A stretch of 51,693 bases of DNA. Origin: Lachnospiraceae bacterium UBA7202 (GTDB lineage: Bacteria; Bacillota; Clostridia; Lachnospirales; Lachnospiraceae). Below, in pieces: positions 51,643 through 51,693 of this stretch. Numbering within the stretch: position 1 is the stretch's first letter; each line of letters opens with the position of its first letter. The position numbers and the translations under genes are program-made. The notes below the pieces were generated by a model. The model worked only from the letters and a program-made list of their open reading frames with translations. It had not been told where the DNA came from and searched no databases. The DNA lies in contig DKUO01000053.1 in NCBI GenBank assembly GCA_002490705.1, forward strand, positions 1 through 51,693, read 5' to 3'.

Positions 51643-51693
51643 ATGAAAGTCGCCTGTGAGGAATGCAAGAAGCATGGCGGCGCAAAAAGAATG

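Noticed and set aside
51646..51693. Partial gene at the window end from ATG 51674
   Set aside because: Only six codons are visible and there is no convincing SD.

Overview
The window looks like chromosomal DNA of a Gram-positive anaerobe of the Clostridia, most likely a Lachnospiraceae (cluster XIVa) species. Four things support this: a perfect CIRCE operator before groES-groEL, a secG-rnr-smpB-ssrA block, a bifunctional RXKD-type Rel protein, and strong AGGAGG ribosome sites with many lipobox lipoproteins. No rRNA, tRNA, CRISPR array or intact insertion sequence was seen. The only stretch over 300 bases without a protein gene holds tmRNA.

Layout. 0-2.9 kb: a binding protein/permease/ATPase importer of the iron-chelate/cobalamin class. 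2.9-6 kb: an operon of a degenerate-GGDEF protein and three small single-pass membrane proteins, two with an N-terminal zinc ribbon, whose outer domains look related. 6-8.2 kb: groES-groEL. 8.2-10.3 kb: an accessory patch with two acetyltransferases, a TetR repressor with two operator-like palindromes, and the 3' end of an Rpn-type nuclease gene. 10.4-14.3 kb: rel, a glyoxalase II-like hydrolase and a TraX-like protein. 14.3-18.1 kb: a three-gene unit of a DUF2201/VWA-like protein, a MoxR-like ATPase and a leucine-rich-repeat protein. 18.1-22.9 kb: a Bce-type peptide-sensing/resistance module (response regulator, kinase, ABC ATPase, large permease) that appears to have lost its ATG start in the first gene.

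22.9-28.1 kb is a decayed accessory zone. It has a PHP gene lacking its last metal-binding motif, an MFS gene lacking its 5' end, an intact AraC regulator and acetyltransferase, and a MacB/FtsX-type permease that lacks both its ATPase partner and its first outer loop. 28.2-32.9 kb holds a membrane-anchored XRE regulator with a lipoprotein, then a second lipoprotein followed by a LytTR regulator and GHKL kinase pair. 32.9-36.4 kb is the secG, rnr, smpB, ssrA core block.

36.4-51.7 kb is a signalling and export region: a chemoreceptor, a small membrane protein, an OmpR-type regulator, a cytosolic hybrid kinase with two receiver domains, a lipidated adaptor with a very long coiled coil plus an RND pump, a convergent diguanylate cyclase, a HAMP kinase with no adjacent regulator, and a lipoprotein with a structured mRNA leader. 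The lone regulator at 38.8 kb and the lone kinase at 49.1 kb may be a split pair. The best candidates for undescribed biology are the zinc-ribbon paralogue operon (2.9-5.9 kb) and the DUF2201-MoxR-LRR unit (14.3-18.1 kb).
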